Shown: in pieces, positions 17,958-26,386 of the stretch | How positions within the stretch are numbered: position 1 is the stretch's first letter | Layout of the letters: the number at the start of each line of letters is the position of its first letter | Source of the DNA: Splendidivirga corallicola | GTDB taxonomy: Bacteria > Bacteroidota > Bacteroidia > Cytophagales > Cyclobacteriaceae | DNA length: 64,000 bases | Reading direction: 5' to 3' | NCBI GenBank assembly: GCA_030442035.1 | Contig: JAUJEA010000002.1 | Location: 620,001-684,000 of the forward strand | Translations under genes and position numbers: made by a program | Notes under the pieces: generated by a model | The model's database searches: none | What the model saw: only the letters and a program-made list of their open reading frames with translations | What the model was told of the DNA's origin: nothing

Positions 17958-20762
17958 ATGAAAAGAAAATGTATATTATTGGCCCTTCTTTTTATTTTAA
18001 TATTCCAAAATTCATTGCTATCACAAGATTGGAAGACTCTATATGATAGTAGTGACGTTTATTGGTATAGGGGCCAGTATCTCACATCAATTTATTGGTT
18101 AGAAAAAGCACTCCCAATAGCCCAGAATACCTTCCGCAAAGACAAAAAGGATAGTACCTATCTTGTAACTCTGTATGATTTGGGTCTTTGCTATAAATAT
18201 GCAGGTGATTTTCCAAAGTCAGAGGCATATTTTAAAAAAGTCATACAAACTGTAAAAAGGGATTTAGGAGGAAACAACAAAGATTATGCACTTTTTTTAA
18301 ATGGTCTTGCTGATGTATATGCCCTTCAGACGAAATATTATGATGCTGAACAAACTCGTTTTCAAGCCATCAATTTTGAAAAAAGAAGAGATTCAACGAG
18401 TCTGAACTATTCTGTTGCTCTAAGAGGATTAGCTAAGCTTTATACTAATTTAGGGGCTTATCGAAAGGCTGAAAAGTATTTTTTTAAATCCCTGGAAGTA
18501 CTAAATAAAAGTAACGAGTTAAATGATCTGGACTTGGGATCATGTTTGGCAAATATCGCAAAGTTTTATGATGACATAGGTCTTTTTGAAAAAGGGATAG
18601 ACTACGGTATTAAAGCCAAAGATATTTTCGAAGCTTTAGATCCTCCAAGTTATTCGGATTATGCAACAGTACTTAATAATCTAGCTGCAGCTTATTCTCA
18701 TATAAAGGATAATGAAAAGGCGGAGGAATTGAATATAAAGGCTACGAACTTAAGAAGAAAGTACTTAGGGGAAAATCACATTTTGTATGGATTATCTTTA
18801 CATAATTTAGGCAGTTTATACATGTCTATGGGCAGTTATGTTAATGCTGAAAAGAAACTCCTAGAGGCTTTAAAAATTGAGAAGCATAGTGTGGGAGATA
18901 GGCACATTTACTATGGTAGATCACTTATGAAACTAGCGCATTTGTACAAAATTTTGGGAGAAACTAAGAAAGCTAACACACTAAATAGACAAGGGGTTGA
19001 AATTCTAAAATCTAATTTTGGAGATCAACACCCCAATTTTACAACAGCTTTATTAATTTCTATAAATATTGAAATTGCATTGGGGAATATAGACAAAGCT
19101 GATTTAATATTTTCAAAGTTATTGGAAAATATGACCTCCCAAACGGATAATTATTTTCCTTTTTTAAGTGAAACTGAAAAAACTAAATTCTATGCTCGTA
19201 TTAAAAGATATTTTGAAATATTCAATTCTTTTAGTGTAAAAAGAATTGATTACAATCCTTCTATTCTTCAAACCGTTTATGATTACCAGCTTCAAACTAA
19301 AGGCATTTTATTGAATAGTGTAAGAAAAGTTAGAAATACCATTCTAAATAGTGAGGATAGTTTAACAATCAGGAAATATCGTAGTTGGGAATATCATAGA
19401 AACAGATTAGCCAAATTGCACCAAAGTGTGAGACCCAACAAAGATCTGCTGGACAGCCTTGAAAATGAAGCGAATATTCTGGAAAAGGAACTTAGTGCTA
19501 AATCAGAAGATTTTGCCGGAGTAAGTAATAAGAAAAATTATACATGGGAGGATGTCAGAGACCGGTTACAGACAGGCGAAGCGGCCATAGAACTTATCCG
19601 GTTCAGGGAGTATGATTTTGATTCTTTAGCCCACTTTACGGATACAATATATTATGCAGCACTCATTGTAAAACCTGAAACAAGGAATCAACCGGAACTG
19701 GTTTTAATAAAGAATGGAAATGACCTTGAAAACAAATATTTCGAAAATTATCGAGGTGCCATTTTGGATAAACAATATGAATATGAGTCATACGAGCAAT
19801 ATTGGATACCATTGAAGCAGAAATTAAAGGGTATTAAAAGAGTTTATCTTTCACCTGATGGTATTTATCATCAGATCAATTTAAATACTTTAAGTAATGG
19901 CAATACAGGTAAATCACTGATCAATGAAACTGATATTCGAATTGTAACCAGTACGAAGGATCTATTGGATCCGGCTATTGATAAGGATTTAGACAAAACT
20001 GCCATTCTGTTTGGTAATCCAGGGTTTGAGATAAATCTCATTTCAAGAGCAAATATTGTAAAAGATCAAAAGCTCAATCATTTAAAACAATATTACAGTT
20101 TAGACTTAGAAAGAAGTGAAATACTAGAACCTCTGCCAGGTTCGCAAAAAGAGGTAGAGCTAATTAGCAGTATGCTTTCTGACAATGGTTGGAAAACTGA
20201 AATTTTCACAAAGGAAAATGCATTAGAGGAAAGTATAAAGAATATTGAATCACCGAGAGTTCTGCATATTGCAACTCATGGGTTTTTTAAAGAGAATACG
20301 AATAACAAAAATAAAGGCATGTTGGAAGGTAATCCTTTATTAAACTCTGGATTGATGTTTTCCGGAGCGGGCTATTCTATTAAAAATGCCTCATCCGATT
20401 CACTTTTGAATAGTGAAATTGAAGACGGAATACTAACAGCTTATGAGGCAATGAATCTTCACTTAGATAATACCGATTTAGTGGTACTATCTGCTTGTGA
20501 AACAGGCTTAGGTAAAGTGGAAAATGGAGAGGGTGTTTATGGCCTTCAAAGAGCCTTCAAAGTGGCAGGAGCCAAGAGTATAGTTATGAGTCTTTGGAAG
20601 GTCAATGATAAAATTACACAAGAACTTATGATCGATTTTTACAGGAACTGGTCCAAACTAAGGAATAAATATAAGGCTTTTAAAAAGGCCCAGCTAAGAA
20701 TCAAGCAGAAATATAAACATCCATATTTTTGGGGAGCCTTCATTATGACTGGAACAAATTGA
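17958..20762 (+). CDS. exported TPR-CHAT domain protein (caspase-like protease fold)
   Basis: 934 aa. The ATG at 17958 begins a signal peptide (MKRKCILLALLFILIFQ, ending LLSQ); the frame extends 22 residues upstream without improving it. About residues 40-410 are TPR/kinesin-light-chain-like repeats (repeated 'LxxLAxxYxxxGxxxKAExxxxKAL'). The CHAT domain fills the last 300 residues, with the presumed catalytic pair His774 (IATHGFF) and Cys847 (SACETGLG), then GLQRAFKVAGAKSIVMSLW. CHAT proteins are caspase/separase-fold peptidases. This one is predicted to act outside the cytoplasm. The sigma factor gene starts 41 bp downstream and the anti-sigma candidate overlaps that, so the three form one operon. 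Confidence 0.9.
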   Translation: MKRKCILLALLFILIFQNSLLSQDWKTLYDSSDVYWYRGQYLTSIYWLEKALPIAQNTFRKDKKDSTYLVTLYDLGLCYKYAGDFPKSEAYFKKVIQTVKRDLGGNNKDYALFLNGLADVYALQTKYYDAEQTRFQAINFEKRRDSTSLNYSVALRGLAKLYTNLGAYRKAEKYFFKSLEVLNKSNELNDLDLGSCLANIAKFYDDIGLFEKGIDYGIKAKDIFEALDPPSYSDYATVLNNLAAAYSHIKDNEKAEELNIKATNLRRKYLGENHILYGLSLHNLGSLYMSMGSYVNAEKKLLEALKIEKHSVGDRHIYYGRSLMKLAHLYKILGETKKANTLNRQGVEILKSNFGDQHPNFTTALLISINIEIALGNIDKADLIFSKLLENMTSQTDNYFPFLSETEKTKFYARIKRYFEIFNSFSVKRIDYNPSILQTVYDYQLQTKGILLNSVRKVRNTILNSEDSLTIRKYRSWEYHRNRLAKLHQSVRPNKDLLDSLENEANILEKELSAKSEDFAGVSNKKNYTWEDVRDRLQTGEAAIELIRFREYDFDSLAHFTDTIYYAALIVKPETRNQPELVLIKNGNDLENKYFENYRGAILDKQYEYESYEQYWIPLKQKLKGIKRVYLSPDGIYHQINLNTLSNGNTGKSLINETDIRIVTSTKDLLDPAIDKDLDKTAILFGNPGFEINLISRANIVKDQKLNHLKQYYSLDLERSEILEPLPGSQKEVELISSMLSDNGWKTEIFTKENALEESIKNIESPRVLHIATHGFFKENTNNKNKGMLEGNPLLNSGLMFSGAGYSIKNASSDSLLNSEIEDGILTAYEAMNLHLDNTDLVVLSACETGLGKVENGEGVYGLQRAFKVAGAKSIVMSLWKVNDKITQELMIDFYRNWSKLRNKYKAFKKAQLRIKQKYKHPYFWGAFIMTGTN

Positions 20763-20803
20763 CAAACTCATTGTTGACTTTTTTAAAAATTATCGATTAA
20801 TCA

Positions 20804-21355
20804 ATGACCAAGCCTCATGAAACCTGTTATTTGGTTGAAGCCATTAAAAATGAAAACAATGTGATCATTAAACAATATTATAATCAATGTTTTGAGCGAG
20901 TTCAAAAATATGTATTGAAAAACAATGGATCGAAAACAGAGGCTAAAGATCTTTATCAAGATGCATGGTTACATCTTTTTAGCAACATTAAGCAGAATCG
21001 ATATAGATGTGAAAATAAAACATGCAGCTACTTGTTCAAATTGTGTAAGTTTCGATGGCTTGATGACTTAAGAAAAAGAAAAGTACAAAGGCAAAATGAG
21101 CAAAAAGTGAGATTAGCACTCTATGAACAAACAATTTGGACCAGTATCTCGGAAGATTCTTGGAAAAAAATTCTGAATGAAATAAAAAATCTAAGTGGCA
21201 AATGCTATGAGATATTGGATCTTTTCTATAATAAAAAGTATAGCATGAAACAAATAGCTGAAATATTGGGGTACAAAGATGCTCACACGGTTCGTTCTAC
21301 AAAAGAAAGGTGTATGAAGTCATTAAAAGAAAAGATTAAGAAATTTCTAAAATGA
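20804..21355 (+). CDS. ECF-type RNA polymerase sigma factor
   Basis: 183 aa. Region 2 lies at about residues 24-95, with AKDLYQDAWLHLFSNI and a basic segment (LDDLRKRKVQR). Region 4 lies at about 120-178, with the helix-turn-helix YSMKQIAEILGY followed by a basic recognition helix. It has no extra domains. The gene follows the CHAT gene by 41 bp, and its end overlaps the start of the next gene by 4 bp (ATGA), implying translational coupling to an antagonist. It probably directs RNA polymerase to a small stress or envelope regulon, perhaps including this operon. Confidence 0.9.
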   Translation: MTKPHETCYLVEAIKNENNVIIKQYYNQCFERVQKYVLKNNGSKTEAKDLYQDAWLHLFSNIKQNRYRCENKTCSYLFKLCKFRWLDDLRKRKVQRQNEQKVRLALYEQTIWTSISEDSWKKILNEIKNLSGKCYEILDLFYNKKYSMKQIAEILGYKDAHTVRSTKERCMKSLKEKIKKFLK

Positions 21356-22035
21356 AACATGGAGACAATCTAAATGATAGGATAGATCGCTACTTATTTG
21401 ATGAAATGTCTGAAGATGAGCGTATTCAATTTGAACATCAAATGGCTAATGATGATGAAATTGCACTTGAGGTAGAAACTCAACGAGTTATTATCGCGGG
21501 TTTAGCAGCAATTGATAATCAAAGCAAAGAGGGATTAACTGAGGAAGAAGGGGAGTTTAAAAAAATGCTTGATACATTTCATCAAGATGGGGCATTCGAA
21601 AAAGAAAATGTAATTCAGTTGTATCGAAAAAAAATAATTTTGGTTGCAGCTACACTTTCGATATTAATTTTGTCAATATACATTATATTCCTTAGAGGAC
21701 ATTCAAAGATTGATATAGAAGAAAAGAAAGGGACTGTTATCTATATAAGTAAGTTGCCTGTTGAAAAAAGTATAGAAGACAATCTAGGGTTTGCGAATAA
21801 AACAAATTGGAAGGATTCATTGGTAATAATGCTGATTAAACATCGGAAGTATAACCATCACTATCAGTTTAGAGACACATTAAAAATATTTTCTCAGAAT
21901 GTGGATTACTCCAAAATAATTCTAAATTATAATCCGACTCAAAGTCAGTATATTCTTATGGTAGATAGTACCTCATACCCACTCAAAAAGGGATTTGATA
22001 AAATTCATCCCTTGAAAACCAAGATAACCGAATAG
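21352..22035 (+). CDS. membrane protein, candidate anti-sigma factor
   Basis: 227 aa. The N-terminal cytosolic part (1-90) resembles the short acidic helices of anti-sigma proteins (IDRYLFDEMSEDERIQFEHQ). A single membrane segment lies at about 94-114 (ILVAATLSILILSIYIIF), and about 110 residues follow on the far side. There is no HxxxCxxC zinc motif. The 4-bp overlap with the sigma factor gene, the topology and the acidic N-terminus support an anti-sigma role. The outer part could receive a signal from the exported CHAT protein; that link is inference. Confidence 0.7.
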   Translation: MKHGDNLNDRIDRYLFDEMSEDERIQFEHQMANDDEIALEVETQRVIIAGLAAIDNQSKEGLTEEEGEFKKMLDTFHQDGAFEKENVIQLYRKKIILVAATLSILILSIYIIFLRGHSKIDIEEKKGTVIYISKLPVEKSIEDNLGFANKTNWKDSLVIMLIKHRKYNHHYQFRDTLKIFSQNVDYSKIILNYNPTQSQYILMVDSTSYPLKKGFDKIHPLKTKITE

Positions 22036-22087
22036 GTTTAAGTAAAAAATAGTAAAGCTCTTTCCTAGAAAATCAAAAACAGACTAT

Positions 22088-22120
22088 AAAAAAAGCAAGA
22101 TCAATCGATCTTGCTTTTTT
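22088..22120. terminator. bidirectional intrinsic terminator
   Basis: A run of seven A, the stem GCAAGATC / GATCTTGC (22095-22102 with 22107-22114) around a 4-nt loop, and a run of T at 22115-22120. It sits between the convergent anti-sigma gene and the lysine-rich protein gene and can serve both. Confidence 0.9.
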
Positions 22121-22142
22121 GTTTTTTATATCTTGAAAGTTA

Positions 22143-22556
22143 CTAGTCTTCTTTCTTGTCCTCTGTATCTTTTTTCTTGGCAGCCGGTGCTTTTTTAGCA
22201 GCTGGTTTTTTTTCTGCCGTTTCCTTTTTAGTTGTTTTCTTAGCAGCAGGCTTTTTCTCGGCAGTCTCCTTTTTAACAGTTTTTTTGGCAGCAGGCTTTT
22301 TCTCAGTGGCTGCCTCCTTTTTAGCTGCAGGCTTCTTCTCTACCACTTCGGCTGTAGCCTCAACAGGAGCTTCAGCTTTTTTCTCCTCTTTTTTAGCTGC
22401 AGGTTTTTTCTTAGCAGCTTCAAATTCAGCTTTGATCGCCTCAACATCCACATTTTTGATAACAGGTGTGCTTTTGAGGTATTTTATCTTTTGAGTTTTG
22501 TTATTGGCTCTTGCCTTATTTTTTCTGTCTTTTCTCTTAAGTCTAGTAACAGCCAT
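22143..22556 (-). CDS. lysine/alanine-rich histone-H1-like protein
   Basis: 137 aa and extremely basic. The first 50 residues form a non-repetitive basic core (MAVTRLKRKDRKNKARANNK, then STPVIKNVDVEAIKAEFE). From there the chain is low-complexity, with about seven PAAKK units separated by acidic or threonine spacers (EKKPAAKK). Such tails resemble bacterial histone-H1-like proteins and bind nucleic acid non-specifically. It is probably nucleoid- or RNA-associated; the conserved-looking N-terminal core may have its own specific role. A TAnnTTTG promoter box lies 26 nt upstream of the ATG. The repeat tract could vary in length between strains. Confidence 0.75.
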   Translation of the reverse strand: MAVTRLKRKDRKNKARANNKTQKIKYLKSTPVIKNVDVEAIKAEFEAAKKKPAAKKEEKKAEAPVEATAEVVEKKPAAKKEAATEKKPAAKKTVKKETAEKKPAAKKTTKKETAEKKPAAKKAPAAKKKDTEDKKED

Positions 22557-22581
22557 TTTAATATTCTTTTCAAATGAGGTG

Positions 22582-22589
22582 CAAATTTA
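22582..22589 (-). promoter_or_regulatory. Bacteroidota -7 box for the lysine-rich protein gene
   Basis: On the minus strand the sequence reads TAAATTTG, a full match to the TAnnTTTG consensus, 26 nt before the start codon at 22556. A weak TTTA replaces the usual -33 TTTG. Confidence 0.5.
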
Positions 22590-22694
22590 ATAGAATAGAA
22601 TTAATAATCTAAAGATTTGTACAAATTTTAAATGTATCAGGTGATTCGTACTTTGACTTAATCGACAAAATCATCCTCCATCCTCCAGCGCAGA

Positions 22695-23630
22695 TCAATA
22701 AATAACATTGATCTTGGTTTCATTGTAGCCCGCAAAAATTCCAAAACCATTGTTAATATTATTAAAGACCTGCACCGGTTCTGCAAAGGGATCTCCATCG
22801 ACCCATTCCTGTAATGCTTTACTTCTCTGATACCGGAAGTATTCTTCATTGGTATTTCTTAATGAAATCACATAGCTGTTCGGTATTCTGTTTCCTTGAT
22901 TGTCAAAATCAAAGAAGGAGCCAATTCCAGCTTTTAACTTATGTGTTTTCCCTTCAAACAACACATCACTGAAAACAAGTGAGCTGCCGCTATCCTGAAA
23001 GTCGTCAATGGCCACATCCTCAGAATCTATATATACCCTCATCAAAGTGCTATCTGTTGCAATAAGTTCATATCCCTGGAAGGTATATGTTCGGTTATAT
23101 CTCCAGACAACAAGTTCATAAAAATTCTCCCCCGCTTTATCATCTATTTCAATTTCCAAAAAGAACTGCTCATAACCTTCTTTCATTTCACTTGAAATTA
23201 GAGCACTTTGAATTCTGGCTTTTTCAATTGGGATCATACTTTCCGCATAAACACTTTGATATTGATCTTTCGATGCCTCTATTCGATACATTTTTCCAAC
23301 CTGTGGTTTGACATCATCCAGCCTGTAAGAGCCGTTTTCTGATTCAGAAAATGTTCCCATTAATTGATCTCCATCATACAATTTAATATCTGCACCATTT
23401 ATCCATTTGAAATTTGAATCATCTAAAATATTTCTGCTGGCACTTATATCGGCTTTAAAGGTACTGTCAGGGTTAATGAAGGCGTTCAGTACAATTTGAG
23501 GTTTACTCTGAGGAATTTTTACGTCCACTACAGTTTCACAGGATACCAGCAGTATCTGGACCACTAATAGGCATGTGATATATTTCTGGTTATTAGCTTT
23601 CATTTTAAAGAAATTTTTGAACATTTTCAT
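22695..23630 (-). CDS. DUF4249 lipoprotein, partner of a TonB-dependent receptor
   Basis: 311 aa. The lipobox LLVSC near residue 30 is followed by ETVVDVKIPQSKPQIVLNAF, the usual start of DUF4249 proteins; an Ig-like beta domain follows (ADIKLYDGDQ, NGSYRLDD). A second ATG at 23603 would give a more compact lipoprotein signal and may be the true start. It is predicted to sit on the outer membrane. The family is almost always encoded just after a carboxypeptidase-like TonB receptor, as here (24 bp), and is thought to help capture or pass the ligand. The ligand is unknown. Confidence 0.88.
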   Translation of the reverse strand: MKMFKNFFKMKANNQKYITCLLVVQILLVSCETVVDVKIPQSKPQIVLNAFINPDSTFKADISASRNILDDSNFKWINGADIKLYDGDQLMGTFSESENGSYRLDDVKPQVGKMYRIEASKDQYQSVYAESMIPIEKARIQSALISSEMKEGYEQFFLEIEIDDKAGENFYELVVWRYNRTYTFQGYELIATDSTLMRVYIDSEDVAIDDFQDSGSSLVFSDVLFEGKTHKLKAGIGSFFDFDNQGNRIPNSYVISLRNTNEEYFRYQRSKALQEWVDGDPFAEPVQVFNNINNGFGIFAGYNETKINVIY

Positions 23631-23654
23631 TTATCAGGAAATAAGGGGCAAATC

Positions 23655-26099
23655 TCAAAATTTGAATTTGTAGCTTACAGAAGGAATAACAGGAAACAAA
23701 CTGTACTGAATGAATTTTTTGTCCCCATTGTCATTTCTTCCGATATCAATAAAGAAAGGATTCTTTCTGTTATAGGCATTGTATAAACCAATAACCCACC
23801 ATCTTTCACCCCATCGTTTTTTCTTATGAAAACTGATACTGGCATCCAGGCGGTGGTATGATTTCATTCTAAAGGAATTTCTCGATTCATAGTATTTTAT
23901 GGATCCATCAAAAAAGGAAAAATCTCCTTGATTATTGGATCTATAGGAAGCGATCGGCAGGCTAATGGCATTTCCAGTTCCATATACCCAGGCACCTGAT
24001 AACTCAATGTGTTCACTTAGCTTGTATACAGCGGCAATACCTATATCATGGCGTCGATCGTAGCGATAGGGGAATTTTTTGCCAAAGTTTAAGTTATCGA
24101 ATTGCCTGTTAGTCCAGGATAATGTATAACCCAGCCAACCAGTCAATTTTCCATGATTTTTTTGAATAAGTAATTCGGCGCCGTAGCTTTCCCCATCACC
24201 GGTTTCCACTTTAGTCTGCCAGTCATTTTCCGTGTTTAGAAAATTAGCACCCTCTTTGTATTCAATCAGATTCTTCATCTCCTTATAATAACCTTCCAGG
24301 CTCACCTCAAATTTTTCGTTTACTGTTTTGGCCAATCCAAAGGCAACCTGGTAGGACTCCTGAGGCCTCACTTTATCGGTTGCAGGAACCCAAAGATCGG
24401 TGGGAAGCCCTATGCCACTGTTAGTTAGCAAATGGATGTACTGTGTCATCTGGGCATAGGAAGCTTTTAAAGCAACACCGTTTTTCAATAAATATCTGGT
24501 GGCAATTCTGGGCTGTATGGAATAATAGAACTCTTTGTTAACACTAAAACCGGAGACATGTAAACCGGCATTTACTTTCAGGTTAGTGTTGATCTTAAAA
24601 TCATCTTCAATATAGACAGCAAATTCATTGGCCTTGGTTCTTTGGGATCCTAATGTAGTATCTGATTCTACATTAGATTTAAAAGCAAAGATGCCCGGAT
24701 TAAAAGTATGATTAATGGCATTTGCACCAAATCGTATGAAGTGATTGGGAGAAGGTGTAAAATCAAAATCAAGTTTACCGGCAAAGTCCCGAATACCTGA
24801 AAAGTATTTAATTTTTTCCTCTTCGATCTGCTTTTGGCCTCCTACGTTGGTCTCAGTAAAGTATTCTTCTGATACGTTAAATTTATATCGGCTATAAGTC
24901 AAAGTGAGATTGCCAAACAGCTTTGGATTAATCACGTGATTCCAGCGAAAAGCAGTAGTAATATTTCCCCAGTTCAAACCAAACTTATCTTCTGAATTGA
25001 CCTGCCCGTCACCGGAATTGTAGGAATCTTTTAGCCGACTGAAAGCTTTGTCATTGCCAAAATAACCACTTAAATAGATCCTGTCCTTGTTTGAGAATTT
25101 ATGATTGACTTTGGCATTGACATCATAAAAATAATAACCAGCCACCTCATCACCTTCCGAAGAAGCTTTTATAATGGGTCTTGCCAAAAAATCAATATAG
25201 GTCCTTCGTCCTGAAACAATGAATGTGGTGTTTTCATTTTTTATCGGACCTTCCAAAGTGAGCTTTGTTGCTACCAATCCTACGGAACCTTCCCCCTGGA
25301 ACTTCTGGTTGTTTCCTTCCTTCATATTAATATCAATTACCGAAGAAAGGCGACCGCCATACCGTGCCGGAAATCCTCCTTTGATCAGCTCCACATTATT
25401 GATGGCATCAGCATTAAACACCGAGAAAAAGCCAAATAAATGAGAGGCATTGTAAACCGGCACACCATCTAGCAAGATCAGATTTTGATCGGGACCTCCG
25501 CCTCTGACATATAAACCACTACTCCCCTCATTTCCCGATTGCACACCTGGCAATAGTTGCAACACCTTCATTACATCAACCTCTCCCAGGAATGCCGGTA
25601 AGGATTTTATTTGTTTAATGGGAATACTAATTCTACTCATTTGAGTAGTTTGTTGGATTTCTTCCTCAGCAGTAACTACTACCTCATCCAGCACCGTAGA
25701 GCTGCCCAAGCTCACGTTCAATTCTATATTTTTATCAAGATAAAGCTGAATTTCTTTTGATTCATAGCCAACATAGGAGAACACCAATGTGATGGAATCC
25801 TTTGGGATCGTTAAACTATAGAAACCGTAATTATTGGAGGTTGTACCGTTAAAATCACGTTTATTGTAAACATTGGCCCCAATTAGCGTTTCACCCGTAT
25901 CCTGATCCTTTACATAGCCACTAATGGTAAATTTTTGTGTAAAACCGGATAGAGGGTCCGCTAACATAAACATGGCAAAACCACATATCTTTAAAATGTT
26001 TTTAATGAAAGGAGATAAAAAAAGATCACTGGTAATTGTTTTCTCAAACACGATTGTATTTTTTTTAGTTTTAACATATGACTTTGGTGCCACACTCAT
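23655..26099 (-). CDS. TonB-dependent receptor with N-terminal carboxypeptidase-like domain
   Basis: 814 aa. A longer than usual N-terminus carries the signal segment (about residues 30-54, ending SGFTQ). A CarboxypepD_reg-like domain (about 57-135) contains SGYVKDQDTGETLIGANVY and FSYVGYE. The plug (about 140-260) has GLYVRGGGPDQNLILLDGVP and PARYGGRLSSVI, and a 22-strand-type barrel runs to the end (PSVSYKFKF). It imports a ligand across the outer membrane using TonB energy. With the DUF4249 lipoprotein it forms a two-gene unit. There is no SusD partner, so a typical polysaccharide locus is unlikely; iron chelate, peptide or another small ligand is possible. Confidence 0.93.
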   Translation of the reverse strand: MSVAPKSYVKTKKNTIVFEKTITSDLFLSPFIKNILKICGFAMFMLADPLSGFTQKFTISGYVKDQDTGETLIGANVYNKRDFNGTTSNNYGFYSLTIPKDSITLVFSYVGYESKEIQLYLDKNIELNVSLGSSTVLDEVVVTAEEEIQQTTQMSRISIPIKQIKSLPAFLGEVDVMKVLQLLPGVQSGNEGSSGLYVRGGGPDQNLILLDGVPVYNASHLFGFFSVFNADAINNVELIKGGFPARYGGRLSSVIDINMKEGNNQKFQGEGSVGLVATKLTLEGPIKNENTTFIVSGRRTYIDFLARPIIKASSEGDEVAGYYFYDVNAKVNHKFSNKDRIYLSGYFGNDKAFSRLKDSYNSGDGQVNSEDKFGLNWGNITTAFRWNHVINPKLFGNLTLTYSRYKFNVSEEYFTETNVGGQKQIEEEKIKYFSGIRDFAGKLDFDFTPSPNHFIRFGANAINHTFNPGIFAFKSNVESDTTLGSQRTKANEFAVYIEDDFKINTNLKVNAGLHVSGFSVNKEFYYSIQPRIATRYLLKNGVALKASYAQMTQYIHLLTNSGIGLPTDLWVPATDKVRPQESYQVAFGLAKTVNEKFEVSLEGYYKEMKNLIEYKEGANFLNTENDWQTKVETGDGESYGAELLIQKNHGKLTGWLGYTLSWTNRQFDNLNFGKKFPYRYDRRHDIGIAAVYKLSEHIELSGAWVYGTGNAISLPIASYRSNNQGDFSFFDGSIKYYESRNSFRMKSYHRLDASISFHKKKRWGERWWVIGLYNAYNRKNPFFIDIGRNDNGDKKFIQYSLFPVIPSVSYKFKF

Positions 26100-26343
26100 T
26101 CCTCTCCGCTCACTTCTTCCATATTACAAGCCAGTTCCAATACACCCTCAAAATCCTGCATGATATATGTTTCGAACATTCACAGGACAGCCCTTCTTCA
26201 CGTTTGGTTGCCAACATGATATTTACATGAGTCAGGCATTTCAAAAAATATGTTTGCTACTATGCAAAAAATGATCCAACTATTAGGTGCCATTAATCTT
26301 TTAGTTTTGAAATTTCGACAAGAACGAATTAATTCCTTTTTTG

Positions 26344-26351
26344 TAGCTTTG
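26344..26351 (+). promoter_or_regulatory. candidate -7 box upstream of hisS
   Basis: TAGCTTTG matches TAnnTTTG and lies 35 nt before the chosen hisS start. No good TTG element is found at the usual spacing, so this is tentative. Confidence 0.35.
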
Positions 26352-26386
26352 CGGGAATCTTAAAATTGATTAATAAAACGCTTTTC

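Noticed and set aside
22156-22494. 112-codon plus-strand frame rich in FLAAGFF repeats
   Set aside because: It is the reverse complement of the PAAKK repeat gene; the hydrophobic repeats are a by-product of the lysine-rich tract.
22658-22849. 63-codon minus-strand frame overlapping the DUF4249 gene end
   Set aside because: Another frame within the DUF4249 coding region; no start signal and no recognisable content.
25924-26163. 79-codon plus-strand frame opposite the TonB receptor start
   Set aside because: A shadow of the receptor's signal and carboxypeptidase-like region; no family features.
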